From Phycisphaerales bacterium UBA3158 (GTDB lineage: Bacteria; Planctomycetota; Phycisphaerae; Phycisphaerales; SM1A02), in the NCBI GenBank assembly GCA_002364555.1, contig DEYM01000064.1, forward strand, positions 4,501 through 37,663: 33,163 bases of DNA, written 5' to 3'. Every line of letters starts with the position of its first letter. The first letter of the stretch is position 1. Of this stretch, positions 15,919-23,982 are shown one piece after another. Under the pieces are notes generated by a model, which saw only the letters and a program-made list of their open reading frames with translations, ran no database searches and was not told the DNA's origin. A program made the translations under genes and the position numbers.

Positions 15919-17373
15919 TCAACGTGTCTTGAGTCCGGCGCCGTTCCAGATCAGTTGCAGCTGTTCCGGACTCGTGGTCTCGATCAGCATGCCATCCGCA
16001 TTTCGCTGATTGACAAGGCCGCCAAGGTCGTAGATTCCATTGGTGGGCAGCCCCGAGTCGTCAAGCCATGTCTGAAGTCTCCACTGCGTCTTGTCGTGGG
16101 GATTCGACGACCATTCATCACGCCGGGTGCCAAGAGTGGGGACCTTCTGTCTGTGATCGATGCAGGCATAGCTCATGGCGATCTGTCCATCTCGAGGAAG
16201 CAGGTATCCCAGTATCCAGGTCATTGGCCTTGGCATCCATGGCTCGGGGGCTTCCCATTCGTAGGATTCCCGCATGTTGATTTCATCGTCCTGCTTGATG
16301 ACGACCACTCTTGACCGTGGTTGGCCAAGTGTCGTTCGTGGTCGAAAGCCGAACTCCTTCTCGATTCGAGTCGCGGCCCCTTGCCTTCGAGTGACTCGAG
16401 CAGTCCAGGATTCATGCGAAAGATCGAAGGCCATCCAGTAGAGACCGAGCATGTCCAGATAGATGTTTCGGCTCTTGTCGGCGACGATTCTCGAGTGGAC
16501 CTTGACCAGAAGTCCCTCTTCCTGCTCAGCGGGGGAGTAGTCGTCCTCTGCTCGATTGTTGTGGATGGAGCCCATCGGTCGGGTCTCTATCGTGAAGATC
16601 GAGTAGGCGACCTCCTCATCGGGCTGCCCGTCCTTGCCTGGTCTGAAGGCACGGCGGATGGTCTGATGCCCATCCAATGCTCGAAGTTGCTCTTCCGTGA
16701 GTTCATCCAGAAAAGTCTGGGTTGCCTGAGCCTCGGTCATGGCTATTTCGGATGCCACTTGTGGGCCTCGTACGAGAATAGTGCTAAGTGCCTTCTCCAA
16801 AGCATCTTGTGACTCGTTAAAAACGGCTGGGACAGTGACTGCGGTAGCAATGATGTAGTGTAATTTGCCAGCAATTCGGCCCTGAGGCACCACCAGCCAG
16901 CCAAATATCACCTGGGAATCATCCGGGAGTGTCTCCTTGACCCACGTGATATGGCCTGATGTTTCCTGTGTGGAGAAGGTGCCATCCTTGAGAATCTCGA
17001 GATTCGGAATTTCCTTTTCCTGTCCCTGTGTGAGGATCAGCCTCTTAATAAGAATTTCGGCAGTCGGATCATCGCTCTGAAGCGATTCCAGACGGAGGCT
17101 CCAGCGGGGCTTTGGCTCCCCGTCTCTGACAAGAAAAAAGGCGTTGGGCTGTGATTGTCTCGAGACCACCACGGCACCTTGTGGCAGCCTCAGGCTCAGT
17201 CCGACCTCATTGCTCAAAAACAGGTCTCCGAGGATGCTTTCGGACTGTTTATCGGCATTTGATGTGCTGAAGGCCTGTGATGGGATGATCTGAGGGCCAC
17301 CCAAGGCTCTATCAGTCGAATGAAGCATCATGGCTGTGAGGCAAATTATGAGACTGTGAATAGGGGTCGACAT
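15919..17373 (-). CDS. Exported protein of unknown function
   Basis: The protein of about 484 residues begins with a hydrophobic signal-like segment (SLIICLTAMMLH at residues 6-17) and a plausible cleavage region near LGG, residues 24-26, so it is probably secreted or periplasmic. I do not recognise a catalytic family. Tryptophan-rich beta-like stretches and a mid-protein helical segment (TQTFLDELTEEQLRAL) are visible. The frame continues to 17472, but ATG 17373 fits both the signal peptide and a TACAGT box 6 nt upstream. It is convergent with the unknown gene before it and divergent from the ribosomal operon. Codon use and composition do not obviously differ from the neighbours. Confidence 0.7.
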   Translation of the reverse strand: MSTPIHSLIICLTAMMLHSTDRALGGPQIIPSQAFSTSNADKQSESILGDLFLSNEVGLSLRLPQGAVVVSRQSQPNAFFLVRDGEPKPRWSLRLESLQSDDPTAEILIKRLILTQGQEKEIPNLEILKDGTFSTQETSGHITWVKETLPDDSQVIFGWLVVPQGRIAGKLHYIIATAVTVPAVFNESQDALEKALSTILVRGPQVASEIAMTEAQATQTFLDELTEEQLRALDGHQTIRRAFRPGKDGQPDEEVAYSIFTIETRPMGSIHNNRAEDDYSPAEQEEGLLVKVHSRIVADKSRNIYLDMLGLYWMAFDLSHESWTARVTRRQGAATRIEKEFGFRPRTTLGQPRSRVVVIKQDDEINMRESYEWEAPEPWMPRPMTWILGYLLPRDGQIAMSYACIDHRQKVPTLGTRRDEWSSNPHDKTQWRLQTWLDDSGLPTNGIYDLGGLVNQRNADGMLIETTSPEQLQLIWNGAGLKTR

Positions 17374-17379
17374 GTCCAG

Positions 17380-17385
17380 ACTGTA
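17380..17385 (-). promoter_or_regulatory. TANNNT box before the exported unknown protein
   Basis: On the minus strand TACAGT ends 6 nt before ATG 17373. No Shine-Dalgarno sequence is visible between box and start. It belongs to the same pattern as the boxes before lysS and the WaaP-like kinase. Confidence 0.4.
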
Positions 17386-17496
17386 CTCTGCGAGCGGATT
17401 TCCTGACGGTCTCAAGGCTGTTTGGAAAGGGGGTTCCAGGCCTTCAAACAGTCGTGTTGAAGTCGATCCCAAACACGTTTCAGATGCTCAAAGACC

Positions 17497-17524
17497 TTGA
17501 CAAGGACGGCTTGGATCCTATGAT
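17497..17524 (+). promoter_or_regulatory. Sigma-70-type promoter of the ribosomal protein operon
   Basis: TTGACA (17497-17502) and TATGAT (17519-17524) are separated by 16 nt, the best full promoter in the window. Transcription should begin near 17531, leaving a leader of about 107 nt before rpsJ. The leader has a TCAACC/GGTTGA hairpin near 17573-17590. Confidence 0.75.
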
Positions 17525-17637
17525 CGTCGTTTCGCCTATGGCCACGTGGTCGTGGGCGTTGTCTTGAGTGGATCAACCGGAACGGGTTGACGGACTCTTT
17601 GAACGAGTTCGGTTCTGTTAGTGGGATAAGTCAGTCG

Positions 17638-17946
17638 ATGTCAGCGGTGAAGATCAGAATCCGAATGGAAGCATACGACCACCAGGCACTGGATGTTTCG
17701 GCGAAAGAGATCGTCGAACACGCCAAGAGAACTGGTGCTCGTGTAGCTGGTCCGATTCCGCTACCCACTAGACGTGAGGTGTACACGGTCAACCGTTCCA
17801 CCTTCGTCAACAAGAAGTCTCGAGAGCAATTCGAGATTCGTACGCACAAGCGAATAATCAATATCGAGGACCCCAACGCTCGAACCGTCGAGGCGCTCAA
17901 CCGACTGGTTGTTCCCGCCGGCGTCTTCGTGAAGATCAAGGCGTAG
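17638..17946 (+). CDS. rpsJ: 30S ribosomal protein S10
   Basis: The 102-residue S10 of the 30S head (and of the NusB antitermination complex) is first in the operon. [41 protein letters not shown] (residues about 37-62) and the NALNRL-like end are typical. The open frame begins at 17587, but ATG 17638 gives the family length and N-terminus. The upstream GGGATAAG is only a weak ribosome-binding site. Confidence 0.97.
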   Translation: MSAVKIRIRMEAYDHQALDVSAKEIVEHAKRTGARVAGPIPLPTRREVYTVNRSTFVNKKSREQFEIRTHKRIINIEDPNARTVEALNRLVVPAGVFVKIKA

Positions 17947-17970
17947 TCCTCGGATTTGAAAACGGAAACA

Positions 17971-18019
17971 CGAACGAGCCATGGCAGGCAGGTTCGATTC
18001 GTGAAGATAAGGCCTGCCA
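17971..18019 (+). promoter_or_regulatory. Possible pseudoknot in the rpsJ-rplC gap
   Basis: An 8-bp perfect stem (TGGCAGGC 17982-17989 with 18012-18019) is interleaved with a 5-bp pairing (CGAAC 17971-17975 with GTTCG 17992-17996). The order of the arms is that of an H-type pseudoknot. It sits about 30 nt before rplC. Confidence 0.4.
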
Positions 18020-18048
18020 GATGATGTAATGACGCAAGGGTCCGGGAC

Positions 18049-18726
18049 ATGGCTTCGGCACTGCTTGGAAAAAAGATCGGTATGACCCGCTACTTCACGG
18101 AAGAAGGGATGAATATCCCCGTCACTGTGATTCAGGCTGGACCGTGCGTGGTCACTCAGGTCAAGACTGAGGAGACCGATGGCTATTCGGCCATTCAAAT
18201 CGGCTTCGAGGATGTCTCTCCTCGTCGCAGCACGATGCCCGTGATCGGTCATGACAATCGTGCTGGCACCGCTCCGAAGCGTCATCATCGTGAGCTTCGA
18301 ACCGACGACATCGATGTCGAGCTCGGTGATGTCCTGACTGTCGAGTGCTTCGAAGACACTCCATTCGTGGACATCTGCAGCCGAAGCAAGGGCAAGGGAT
18401 TCCAGGGCGGCATGAAGCGTCACAACTTCGCCGGTCTTGAAGCATCGCATGGTGTCAAGCGGGCTCACCGTCGTGTGGGCTCCATTGGTGGCCACTCGGC
18501 CAACCTGGGTACCGGCCCCAAGCTCAAGAAGGGCAAGCGAATGCCCGGACACATGGGTGACGAGAACATGACGGCACGAAGCATGCCGATCGTCGCGATC
18601 GATACGGAAAAGAATCTGATACTTGTGAAGGGATCGGTGCCAGGCCCGAACAACGCATGCGTGTTCGTACGGCCCGCCGTTCGATTGAATCGTAAGAAGA
18701 CAACTGCAGCTGGAAAGAAGAAGTAA
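18049..18726 (+). CDS. rplC: 50S ribosomal protein L3
   Basis: The 225-residue L3 is a primary 23S rRNA binder near the peptidyl-transferase centre. The N-terminus LLGKKIGMTRYF, the central GKGFQGGMKRHNFAG, and the GSIGG...MPGHMG loop are canonical. AAGGG lies 8 nt before ATG 18049. The length is normal. It follows rpsJ after a 102-nt gap that can fold and precedes a long untranslated gap before rplD. Confidence 0.98.
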   Translation: MASALLGKKIGMTRYFTEEGMNIPVTVIQAGPCVVTQVKTEETDGYSAIQIGFEDVSPRRSTMPVIGHDNRAGTAPKRHHRELRTDDIDVELGDVLTVECFEDTPFVDICSRSKGKGFQGGMKRHNFAGLEASHGVKRAHRRVGSIGGHSANLGTGPKLKKGKRMPGHMGDENMTARSMPIVAIDTEKNLILVKGSVPGPNNACVFVRPAVRLNRKKTTAAGKKK

Positions 18727-18770
18727 TTCACTGCATCGGTGGCAGCCGCCGCCGGTGGTCCTCAAGGCCA

Positions 18771-18922
18771 GCATCGCGTGTTGCGATGCAATGGAACCGG
18801 AAGACGAAGACAAGAACTGACGACGCCGAGTCGTAGCCTTACCCGGGCTTGTAGAACGAGATCACTTGGAGTGATCAATCAGTCACCGGGAAGGCAAGGC
18901 GAAATGGGGCAGCTTTGCTGCC
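18771..18922 (+). promoter_or_regulatory. Structured 205-nt rplC-rplD intercistronic leader
   Basis: Four local hairpins are visible: GCATCGC 18771-18777 with 18783-18789; ACGAC 18820-18824 with 18830-18834; GATCACT 18860-18866 with 18870-18876, enclosed by CCCGG 18842 with CCGGG 18886; and GGCAGC 18908-18913 with 18917-18922. The last ends directly before the AAGG ribosome-binding site of rplD. A 68-codon open frame crosses the gap but has no sensible composition. Confidence 0.5.
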
Positions 18923-18931
18923 AAGGTGTGA

Positions 18932-19594
18932 ATGAAGATGATTGAACTACCCGTAACAGACAAGACGGGAAAGAAAGTCGATGCTATCCAGATCGACGAA
19001 GCCAGCCTCGGGAACGAGGTCCGTCCGTCCCTGCTGAAGCAGGCCTATGTGATGTTCCATGCGAACCGTCGCATCGGTGCGGCTCGAACGAAGAGTCGCG
19101 GAATGGTCAAAGGCTCCACCCGCAAGCTCTATAGGCAAAAGGGAACTGGTAACGCCCGTGTAGGCAACGCGAGAACCGTTGTCCGCAAGGGTGGTGGTGT
19201 TGCCTTTGCCAAGGATGCGAATACAGGCAAGTGGCGTCAGAAGATGCCTCGCCGTATGCGTCAGCTGGCCAACCGCAACGCGCTTCTTGCCAAGCTTGTC
19301 GACAGCGAAGTGAAGTGTCTCGATACGCTCGAGATGTCAGAGCCGCGGACGCGTGATCTCAAGGGGACGCTCGAGGCGATCGGTATCGACCGAACATGCC
19401 TCATCGCCGTTTCGCATGAGAACAGGAATGCGGCCTTGTCGGCTCGGAACCTCGAAAATGTCGACACCATCCGCATTGATCAGCTCAATGCATTCGAACT
19501 GCTGAACCATCGGTACCTCGTTGTCGATCGGGCTTCCTTGGAGGCCTTCCTCAACGGTACCTGTTTCAAAGATGACAACCAGGAGGCTGCATGA
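18932..19594 (+). CDS. rplD: 50S ribosomal protein L4
   Basis: The 220-residue L4 binds 23S rRNA, and in E. coli also represses the S10 operon. The internal extended loop GSTRKLYRQKGTGNARVGNARTVVRKGGGVAF, at about residues 61-92, is characteristic. AAGG five nt upstream favours ATG 18932 over the ATG two codons later. The structured 205-nt region immediately upstream is a plausible site of control, by L4 or another factor; this is inference. Confidence 0.97.
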   Translation: MKMIELPVTDKTGKKVDAIQIDEASLGNEVRPSLLKQAYVMFHANRRIGAARTKSRGMVKGSTRKLYRQKGTGNARVGNARTVVRKGGGVAFAKDANTGKWRQKMPRRMRQLANRNALLAKLVDSEVKCLDTLEMSEPRTRDLKGTLEAIGIDRTCLIAVSHENRNAALSARNLENVDTIRIDQLNAFELLNHRYLVVDRASLEAFLNGTCFKDDNQEAA

Positions 19595-19872
19595 TGCTTG
19601 CGACAAGAGTCATTCGCCGTCCAGTGGTTACCGAGAAGGCTGCTTTCGCCTCCGGAACGTTCAACCGGCACACCTTTGAAGTCTGCCCACAGGCCCGTAA
19701 GGCCGATGTGAAGGCGGCTGTGGAGGAGCTCTACGGTGTTCGTGTCCAGGGCGTCGCGATTCAGAATCGCAAGGGGCAGCAAAAGCGTGGCCGGCACGGC
19801 TATTGGAAGACGCCCGAGACCAAGCGGGCCATTGTGAAGATTCACCCAGACGACAGGATTGAACTGTTCTGA
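19591..19872 (+). CDS. rplW: 50S ribosomal protein L23
   Basis: The 93-residue L23 lies at the polypeptide exit tunnel and docks trigger factor and SRP. VIRRPVVTEKAAF, FEVCPQARKADVKAAVEELYGV and KRAIVKI match the family. The ATG overlaps the rplD stop by 4 nt (ATGA), with AGGAGG 4 nt upstream. Confidence 0.97.
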   Translation: MMLATRVIRRPVVTEKAAFASGTFNRHTFEVCPQARKADVKAAVEELYGVRVQGVAIQNRKGQQKRGRHGYWKTPETKRAIVKIHPDDRIELF

Positions 19873-19886
19873 TCGAACAGCAGGAG

Positions 19887-19912
19887 ACGGTACCGGGCGT
19901 GTTCCGGACCGT
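19887..19912 (+). promoter_or_regulatory. Hairpin between rplW and rplB
   Basis: ACGGTACCGG (19887-19896) pairs with CCGGACCGT (19904-19912) over nine base pairs with one bulged A and a 7-nt loop, 9 nt before the rplB start. There is no T-run, so it is not a typical terminator. Confidence 0.4.
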
Positions 19913-19921
19913 ACGAGAACT

Positions 19922-20776
19922 ATGGCGATTCGAGTACACAAGCCAACGACCAATGGACGACGAAATTCGTCGGTCAATACTCATGTCGAGGTGACCAAGA
20001 AGGCTCCAGAGAAGTCTCTTCTTCGTCCCCTCAACAAGAAGGGTGGCCGTAATAATCAGGGCAAGATCACTGTGCGAGGCCGCGGTGGTGGTCATAAGCG
20101 TCGCTATCGAGTCATTGACTTCAAGCGTCGCAAGGACGATGTGGTCGGCAAGGTCATCGGTATCGAGTATGACCCCAACCGTACCTGTCATATCGCCCTG
20201 ATCGAGTATGCCGACGGTGAACGCCGTTACATCCTCCATCCAATCGGACTCAACGTTGATGATGAGGTCCTCAGCAGCAATTCGGCCATCGAGCCGAATC
20301 CAGGCAGCTGCATGCCTCTGGAATTCATTCCAACCGGTCTCCAGGTCCATGCCATCGAGCTCGAGCCCGGCAAGGGCGCCAACGTTTGTCGTTCGGCAGG
20401 CAGCTACGGCCAGTTGACCAATAAGGAAGGCCGCTGGGCAACCATCGTGCTTCCATCTGGTGAAATTCGTCAGATCTCGATCAACTGCCGAGCGACGCTC
20501 GGGCAGGTTGGCAACACCGATCATCAGCTTGTGAAGCTCGGCAAGGCCGGTCGCAATCGCTGGCTTGGTCGCAAGCCGAAGGTTCGCGGTATGGCGAAGA
20601 GCCATGATGTTCACCCCCTCGGTGGTGGTGAAGGTCGATCAAAGGGTGGGAGAACCCCAGCCAGTGCATCGGGCGTCAAGTCCAAGGGTGGCCGAACAAG
20701 GCCTCGTGGCAAGTCTTCGGATGCCAGGATCCTGAGGCGTCGCAAGAGTAAGCGTTACGGGCAGTTGAAACTCTGA
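19922..20776 (+). CDS. rplB: 50S ribosomal protein L2
   Basis: The 284-residue L2 is needed for subunit joining and the peptidyl-transferase centre. The OB and SH3-like domains, GRNNQGKITVRGRGGGHKRRYR at about 42-63 and KAGRNRWLGRKPKVRG at 208-223, are canonical. The usually invariant DHPHGGGEG loop here reads DVHPLGGGEG (residues 229-237). The histidine equal to E. coli His229 is kept (His231), while positions equal to Asp228 and His231 are Val230 and Leu233. The open frame starts earlier (19859), but ATG 19922 is the family start. The C-terminal tail has an unusual SKGGRTPASASG segment. Confidence 0.97.
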   Translation: MAIRVHKPTTNGRRNSSVNTHVEVTKKAPEKSLLRPLNKKGGRNNQGKITVRGRGGGHKRRYRVIDFKRRKDDVVGKVIGIEYDPNRTCHIALIEYADGERRYILHPIGLNVDDEVLSSNSAIEPNPGSCMPLEFIPTGLQVHAIELEPGKGANVCRSAGSYGQLTNKEGRWATIVLPSGEIRQISINCRATLGQVGNTDHQLVKLGKAGRNRWLGRKPKVRGMAKSHDVHPLGGGEGRSKGGRTPASASGVKSKGGRTRPRGKSSDARILRRRKSKRYGQLKL

Positions 20777-20846
20777 GTAGTGATAAGAGCGTCCACCACA
20801 AGGCTTCTGAAACACGGGGCTTGGACACAAGGAAACGGATAAGGCT

Positions 20847-21128
20847 ATGGGACGATCGCTGAAAAAAGGACCGTATGTAGACGAGAAGCTGTACCGAAAG
20901 GTCATGGCGCAGGAGGGAGGCTCCAAGAAGCCTATCCGTACCTGGGCCCGGGCCTGCACAATTGTGCCGGAGTTCGTCGGTCATACCTTCCAAGTCCATA
21001 ATGGTCGTGCGTTTAATGACGTATTCGTCACCGAGGATATGGTCGGGCACAAGCTCGGCGAGTTCTCGATCACGCGTACCTTCCGTGGTCATACCAACAA
21101 GAAGGAAGGCATCAAGTCCGGACGTTGA
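20847..21128 (+). CDS. rpsS: 30S ribosomal protein S19
   Basis: The 93-residue S19 forms part of the 30S head with S13. [39 protein letters not shown] and [13 protein letters not shown] are diagnostic. The 70-nt gap after rplB has only a weak GTCCA/TGGAC pairing. An AAGG just upstream is a poor ribosome-binding site by spacing. Confidence 0.98.
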   Translation: MGRSLKKGPYVDEKLYRKVMAQEGGSKKPIRTWARACTIVPEFVGHTFQVHNGRAFNDVFVTEDMVGHKLGEFSITRTFRGHTNKKEGIKSGR

Positions 21129-21156
21129 TCGTTCGAACTGAATGTGGAATCAGGTC

Positions 21157-21489
21157 ATGACCTATCAAGCAAGTCACAAATTCGCCCGTATCGCACCGAG
21201 GAAAGCCCGGCTGGTTGCCGACTTGATTCGCGGCATGCGGATTGATGAAGCCTTGAATTCTCTCGAGTTCAGCAAGAAGCGGGGCGCTTGGTATCTCAAG
21301 TCCGTCCTCAAATCAGCGATTGCAAATGCTGAAGAGCGTGAAGCGGATCTTGAGCGTCTGTTTGTTCAGAAAAGCTGGGTGGATGAAGGTCGCACGATCA
21401 AGCGATTCCGTCCAAAGGATCGAGGCCGTGCGCATCCGATCCGAAAGAGAACCAGTCATCTTCATATCGTTCTCGAGGAAGGGAACTGA
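21157..21489 (+). CDS. rplV: 50S ribosomal protein L22
   Basis: The 110-residue L22 lines the exit tunnel. ASHKFARIAPRKARLVADLIRGM, the KSAIANAEE helix and the RPKDRGRAHPIRKRTSH hairpin that reaches into the tunnel are all present. An in-frame ATG at 21142 would add five residues. I prefer 21157 because a GGA/AGG element precedes it and the family N-terminus fits. Confidence 0.96.
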   Translation: MTYQASHKFARIAPRKARLVADLIRGMRIDEALNSLEFSKKRGAWYLKSVLKSAIANAEEREADLERLFVQKSWVDEGRTIKRFRPKDRGRAHPIRKRTSHLHIVLEEGN

Positions 21490-21492
21490 TCC

Positions 21493-22197
21493 ATGGGACA
21501 GAAAGTACATCCCTTCGGATTCCGAGTCGGTATCACCGAGGCCCACAAGTCTCGCTGGTACGCCCCCAAGGCGCTCTTCGCTGAGCTCCTGGTGGAGGAC
21601 TATCGAATTCGCCAGTATTGCGACAAGCGACTGAACCGGACGCCCCCATTTGCGGCTGTCGCGGATATCCATATCGAGCGAACGCGAGAGGAACTCAAGA
21701 TCATCCTCAAGACCGCTCGTCCCGGACTCGTGATCGGTCCCAAGGGTTCCGAGATCGAGAAGTTGACCAAGGACCTCCAGGCACTGACTGGCCGAAAGGT
21801 TCAGATTCAGATCATCGAGATCAGAAGCCCCGACACGAACGCTCACCTGGTGGCGGAAGCCATTGCCGAGCAGATGAAGAAGCGATCGAATTTCCGGCGA
21901 CTCCTCAAGCAGCGATGCGAAGCAGCCATGCAGGCTGGTGCACTCGGTGTGAGGATCTCGGTTGCCGGTCGACTTGGTGGTGCCGAGATGTCGCGAACAT
22001 TCGTGACCCGTCTTGGATCCATTCCGCTGTCGACGCTTCAGGCGAATGTGGACTATGCGAACGTGCCCAGCCATACGACCTACGGAACCATTGGTGTCCG
22101 GGTCTGGATCTACAAGGGCATGTACACCGGAAACGACGAAGACGAGATTGAATCAAAGGCAGCTGGCGGTCGCGCTCGAGCGCGAGGACGTCACTGA
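21493..22197 (+). CDS. rpsC: 30S ribosomal protein S3
   Basis: The 234-residue S3 is at the mRNA entry site. GQKVHPFGFRVGIT begins the protein, and the type II KH domain contains GLVIGPKGSEIEKL (about residues 75-88). The C-terminal domain has the RISVAGRLGGAEMSR stretch. It starts 3 nt after rplV, with GAAGGGA overlapping the rplV end. The C-terminal tail is short and Arg/Ala-rich. Confidence 0.98.
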   Translation: MGQKVHPFGFRVGITEAHKSRWYAPKALFAELLVEDYRIRQYCDKRLNRTPPFAAVADIHIERTREELKIILKTARPGLVIGPKGSEIEKLTKDLQALTGRKVQIQIIEIRSPDTNAHLVAEAIAEQMKKRSNFRRLLKQRCEAAMQAGALGVRISVAGRLGGAEMSRTFVTRLGSIPLSTLQANVDYANVPSHTTYGTIGVRVWIYKGMYTGNDEDEIESKAAGGRARARGRH

Positions 22198-22256
22198 TCA
22201 CGGATTAGGAAGAACTGTCGTTGATCTGATCATCGACTGTTGCTGGAGTACGAACG

Positions 22257-22676
22257 ATGCCCCGAATGCCAAAACGAGTTAAGTTCCGCAAGCAGATGCG
22301 CGGCAATATGAAGACGCGCGCCAGTCGCGGAAACTATGTCGCCTTCGGTGACTACGGTCTCCAGGCTCTCGAGCCGCATTGGGTGAGCGCCAGGCAGATC
22401 GAGGCCGGTCGTATCGCCGCACAGCACTTTCTTCGTCGAGAAGGAAAAGTTGTCATTCGGGTCTTCCCCGACAAGCCCATCTCCAAGAAACCCTTGGAAA
22501 CGCGAATGGGTAAGGGTAAGGCCGATGTTGATTACTGGGCAGCACGCGTGAAGCCCGGGACGATTCTGTACGAGATCTCCGGTGTTCCGGAGGATCTCGC
22601 GAAGCGGGCACTCGCCCGCATCGCCCGCAAGATGCCGGTGCGTTGCCGGTTCGTGGGGAAACGACTGTCGGTGTGA
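22257..22676 (+). CDS. rplP: 50S ribosomal protein L16
   Basis: The 139-residue L16 organises the A-site tRNA region. MPKRVKFRKQMRG, the ARQIEAGRIAA segment, IRVFPDKPISKKPLETRMGKGK and YWAARVKPG are typical. GGAG lies 8 nt before ATG 22257. A 59-nt gap before it holds a hairpin (22217-22225 with 22229-22237, one mismatch). Confidence 0.98.
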   Translation: MPRMPKRVKFRKQMRGNMKTRASRGNYVAFGDYGLQALEPHWVSARQIEAGRIAAQHFLRREGKVVIRVFPDKPISKKPLETRMGKGKADVDYWAARVKPGTILYEISGVPEDLAKRALARIARKMPVRCRFVGKRLSV

Positions 22677-22704
22677 GCCGGCTGCGGGCGACTGCCCGGG
22701 AGCG

Positions 22705-22911
22705 ATGAGAAGCATGAAACCACGAAACGTGCATAAATTGGGAACGGATGAGCTGGACATCGAGGTCCTCCAGTTGAGGCGCAAGCTCTTCGAGCTTGAA
22801 AGCCAGAGAGTGACCGAACGCATTCAGGACACTTCGCAGTTCCAGCGAATCAAGAAGGATATTGCCCGTCTGCTCACTGAAAAGCAGATGCGTGCAGGGG
22901 CTAACTCATGA
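22705..22911 (+). CDS. rpmC: 50S ribosomal protein L29
   Basis: The 68-residue helical L29 sits near the tunnel exit beside L23. [26 protein letters not shown] and the C-terminal [16 protein letters not shown] match the family. ATG 22714, three codons later, is an alternative start; GGGAG upstream spaces poorly for 22705 and long for 22714. A CGGGC-GACT-GCCCG hairpin (22685-22698) directly precedes the binding site. The stop overlaps rpsQ (ATGA). Confidence 0.93.
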   Translation: MRSMKPRNVHKLGTDELDIEVLQLRRKLFELESQRVTERIQDTSQFQRIKKDIARLLTEKQMRAGANS

Positions 22912-23192
22912 GCCATCTCAAGGACATTGCTGTTTCGGAAACGGCTGCTCGCCGAATCGGGATCGTTGATTCCGACAAGCGGGAGAAGTCGTGCACCGTT
23001 TCGATCAACTATCTCGTCAAGCATGAGAAGTACGGCAAGTACATCCGCAAGCGTACTCGTATCCATGTTCACGACGAGGAGAATGCGGCGAAGATCGGTG
23101 ACCGTATCGAGATCGTCGAGTGTCGTCCGATTTCAAAGACCAAATCGTGGACTCTTGTCCGGGTTGTAGAGGCTGCTTCGCAAGAGGCTTGA
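22908..23192 (+). CDS. rpsQ: 30S ribosomal protein S17
   Basis: The 94-residue OB-fold S17 binds 16S r[42 protein letters not shown] and [18 protein letters not shown] are canonical. It overlaps the rpmC stop by 4 nt and has AGGGG 8 nt upstream. Confidence 0.97.
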   Translation: MSHLKDIAVSETAARRIGIVDSDKREKSCTVSINYLVKHEKYGKYIRKRTRIHVHDEENAAKIGDRIEIVECRPISKTKSWTLVRVVEAASQEA

Positions 23193-23241
23193 TTGACCGT
23201 CACAAGACGGCCAGGCAACAACAAGTTGCAGGATTGATGTC

Positions 23242-23625
23242 ATGATCCAGAAGGAATCGAAAATCGAAGTGGCTGACAACAGCGGTGCCAAGGTGATCTT
23301 GGTGATCGGTGTTCTTGGAGGCTCAACAGCGCGTGGACGCTATACCAGGCGAACGGCTGGTGTAGGCGACATGGTCGTTGGTTCAGTCAAGAAGTCACTT
23401 CCGAATTCAGCAGTGCGTCCCGGCGATATCGTCCGAGCCGTCATTGTCCGTACCAAGTACCCAACACGCAGAAAAGACGGCTCCTATGTCCGTTTCGATT
23501 CGAATGCATGTGTGATCCTGAAGGAAGGCAATCCTGCAGGCACTCGTATTTTCGGAGCGGTTGCTCGTGAACTGCGTGAACGCAATTACATGAAGATCGT
23601 ATCCCTCGCTTCGGAGGTTGTTTGA
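23242..23625 (+). CDS. rplN: 50S ribosomal protein L14
   Basis: The 127-residue L14 contacts the 30S subunit. [26 protein letters not shown] at the start and [19 protein letters not shown] at the end are diagnostic. The 49-nt gap before it folds into two 5-bp hairpins (23197-23210 and 23215-23229), the second just before AGGA. A small stretch ([12 protein letters not shown]) replaces the usual shorter loop. Confidence 0.98.
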   Translation: MIQKESKIEVADNSGAKVILVIGVLGGSTARGRYTRRTAGVGDMVVGSVKKSLPNSAVRPGDIVRAVIVRTKYPTRRKDGSYVRFDSNACVILKEGNPAGTRIFGAVARELRERNYMKIVSLASEVV

Positions 23626-23626
23626 C

Positions 23627-23959
23627 ATGGCTCGGCACGTGAAAAAAGGTGATTCCGTCATGATTACGGCGGGTAACGATGCTGGAAAGGTCGGCGAAGT
23701 GCTTCGTGTCATCACAAGTGATGACCGGGTCGTCGTCCAAGGTGTCAATATCAGGACTCGTCATCTCAAGCCTACGCAGCAGAACCCCCAGGGTGGCCTG
23801 CTTCGCAAGGAGATGCCGATTCACATCAGCAATGTCAGCCCTGTGGTTGACGGTCGTCCTTCTCGAGTTCGATTCGAAGAGAAGTCCGATGGATCAAAGG
23901 TGAGAGTCGCCGTTCGCGGTGGCAAGGAACTGCACACGCTTCGCGGCCCACGTCGCTGA
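23627..23959 (+). CDS. rplX: 50S ribosomal protein L24
   Basis: The 110-residue KOW protein L24 starts large-subunit assembly. HVKKGDSVMITAGNDAGKVGEVLRV is the KOW motif, and GVNIRTRHLKPTQQNPQGG and MPIHISNVSPV follow. The open frame allows TTG 23618, but ATG 23627, one nt after the rplN stop with GGAGG 8-9 nt upstream, is preferred. Confidence 0.97.
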   Translation: MARHVKKGDSVMITAGNDAGKVGEVLRVITSDDRVVVQGVNIRTRHLKPTQQNPQGGLLRKEMPIHISNVSPVVDGRPSRVRFEEKSDGSKVRVAVRGGKELHTLRGPRR

Positions 23960-23982
23960 AGTAGTTGGCAGGAGGATTCCAA

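Noticed and set aside
17761..18813. 350-codon minus-strand frame antisense to rpsJ and rplC
   Set aside because: Antisense shadow of clear ribosomal genes; composition follows reversed codon bias and no family is recognised.
18739..18945. 68-codon open frame filling the rplC-rplD gap
   Set aside because: No ribosome-binding site, Arg/Gly-rich noise-like composition, overlaps the rplD start and several hairpins; a structured leader explains the gap better.
19661..20614. 317-codon minus-strand frame antisense to rplW and rplB
   Set aside because: Shadow of certain genes, no start signal, no recognisable domain.
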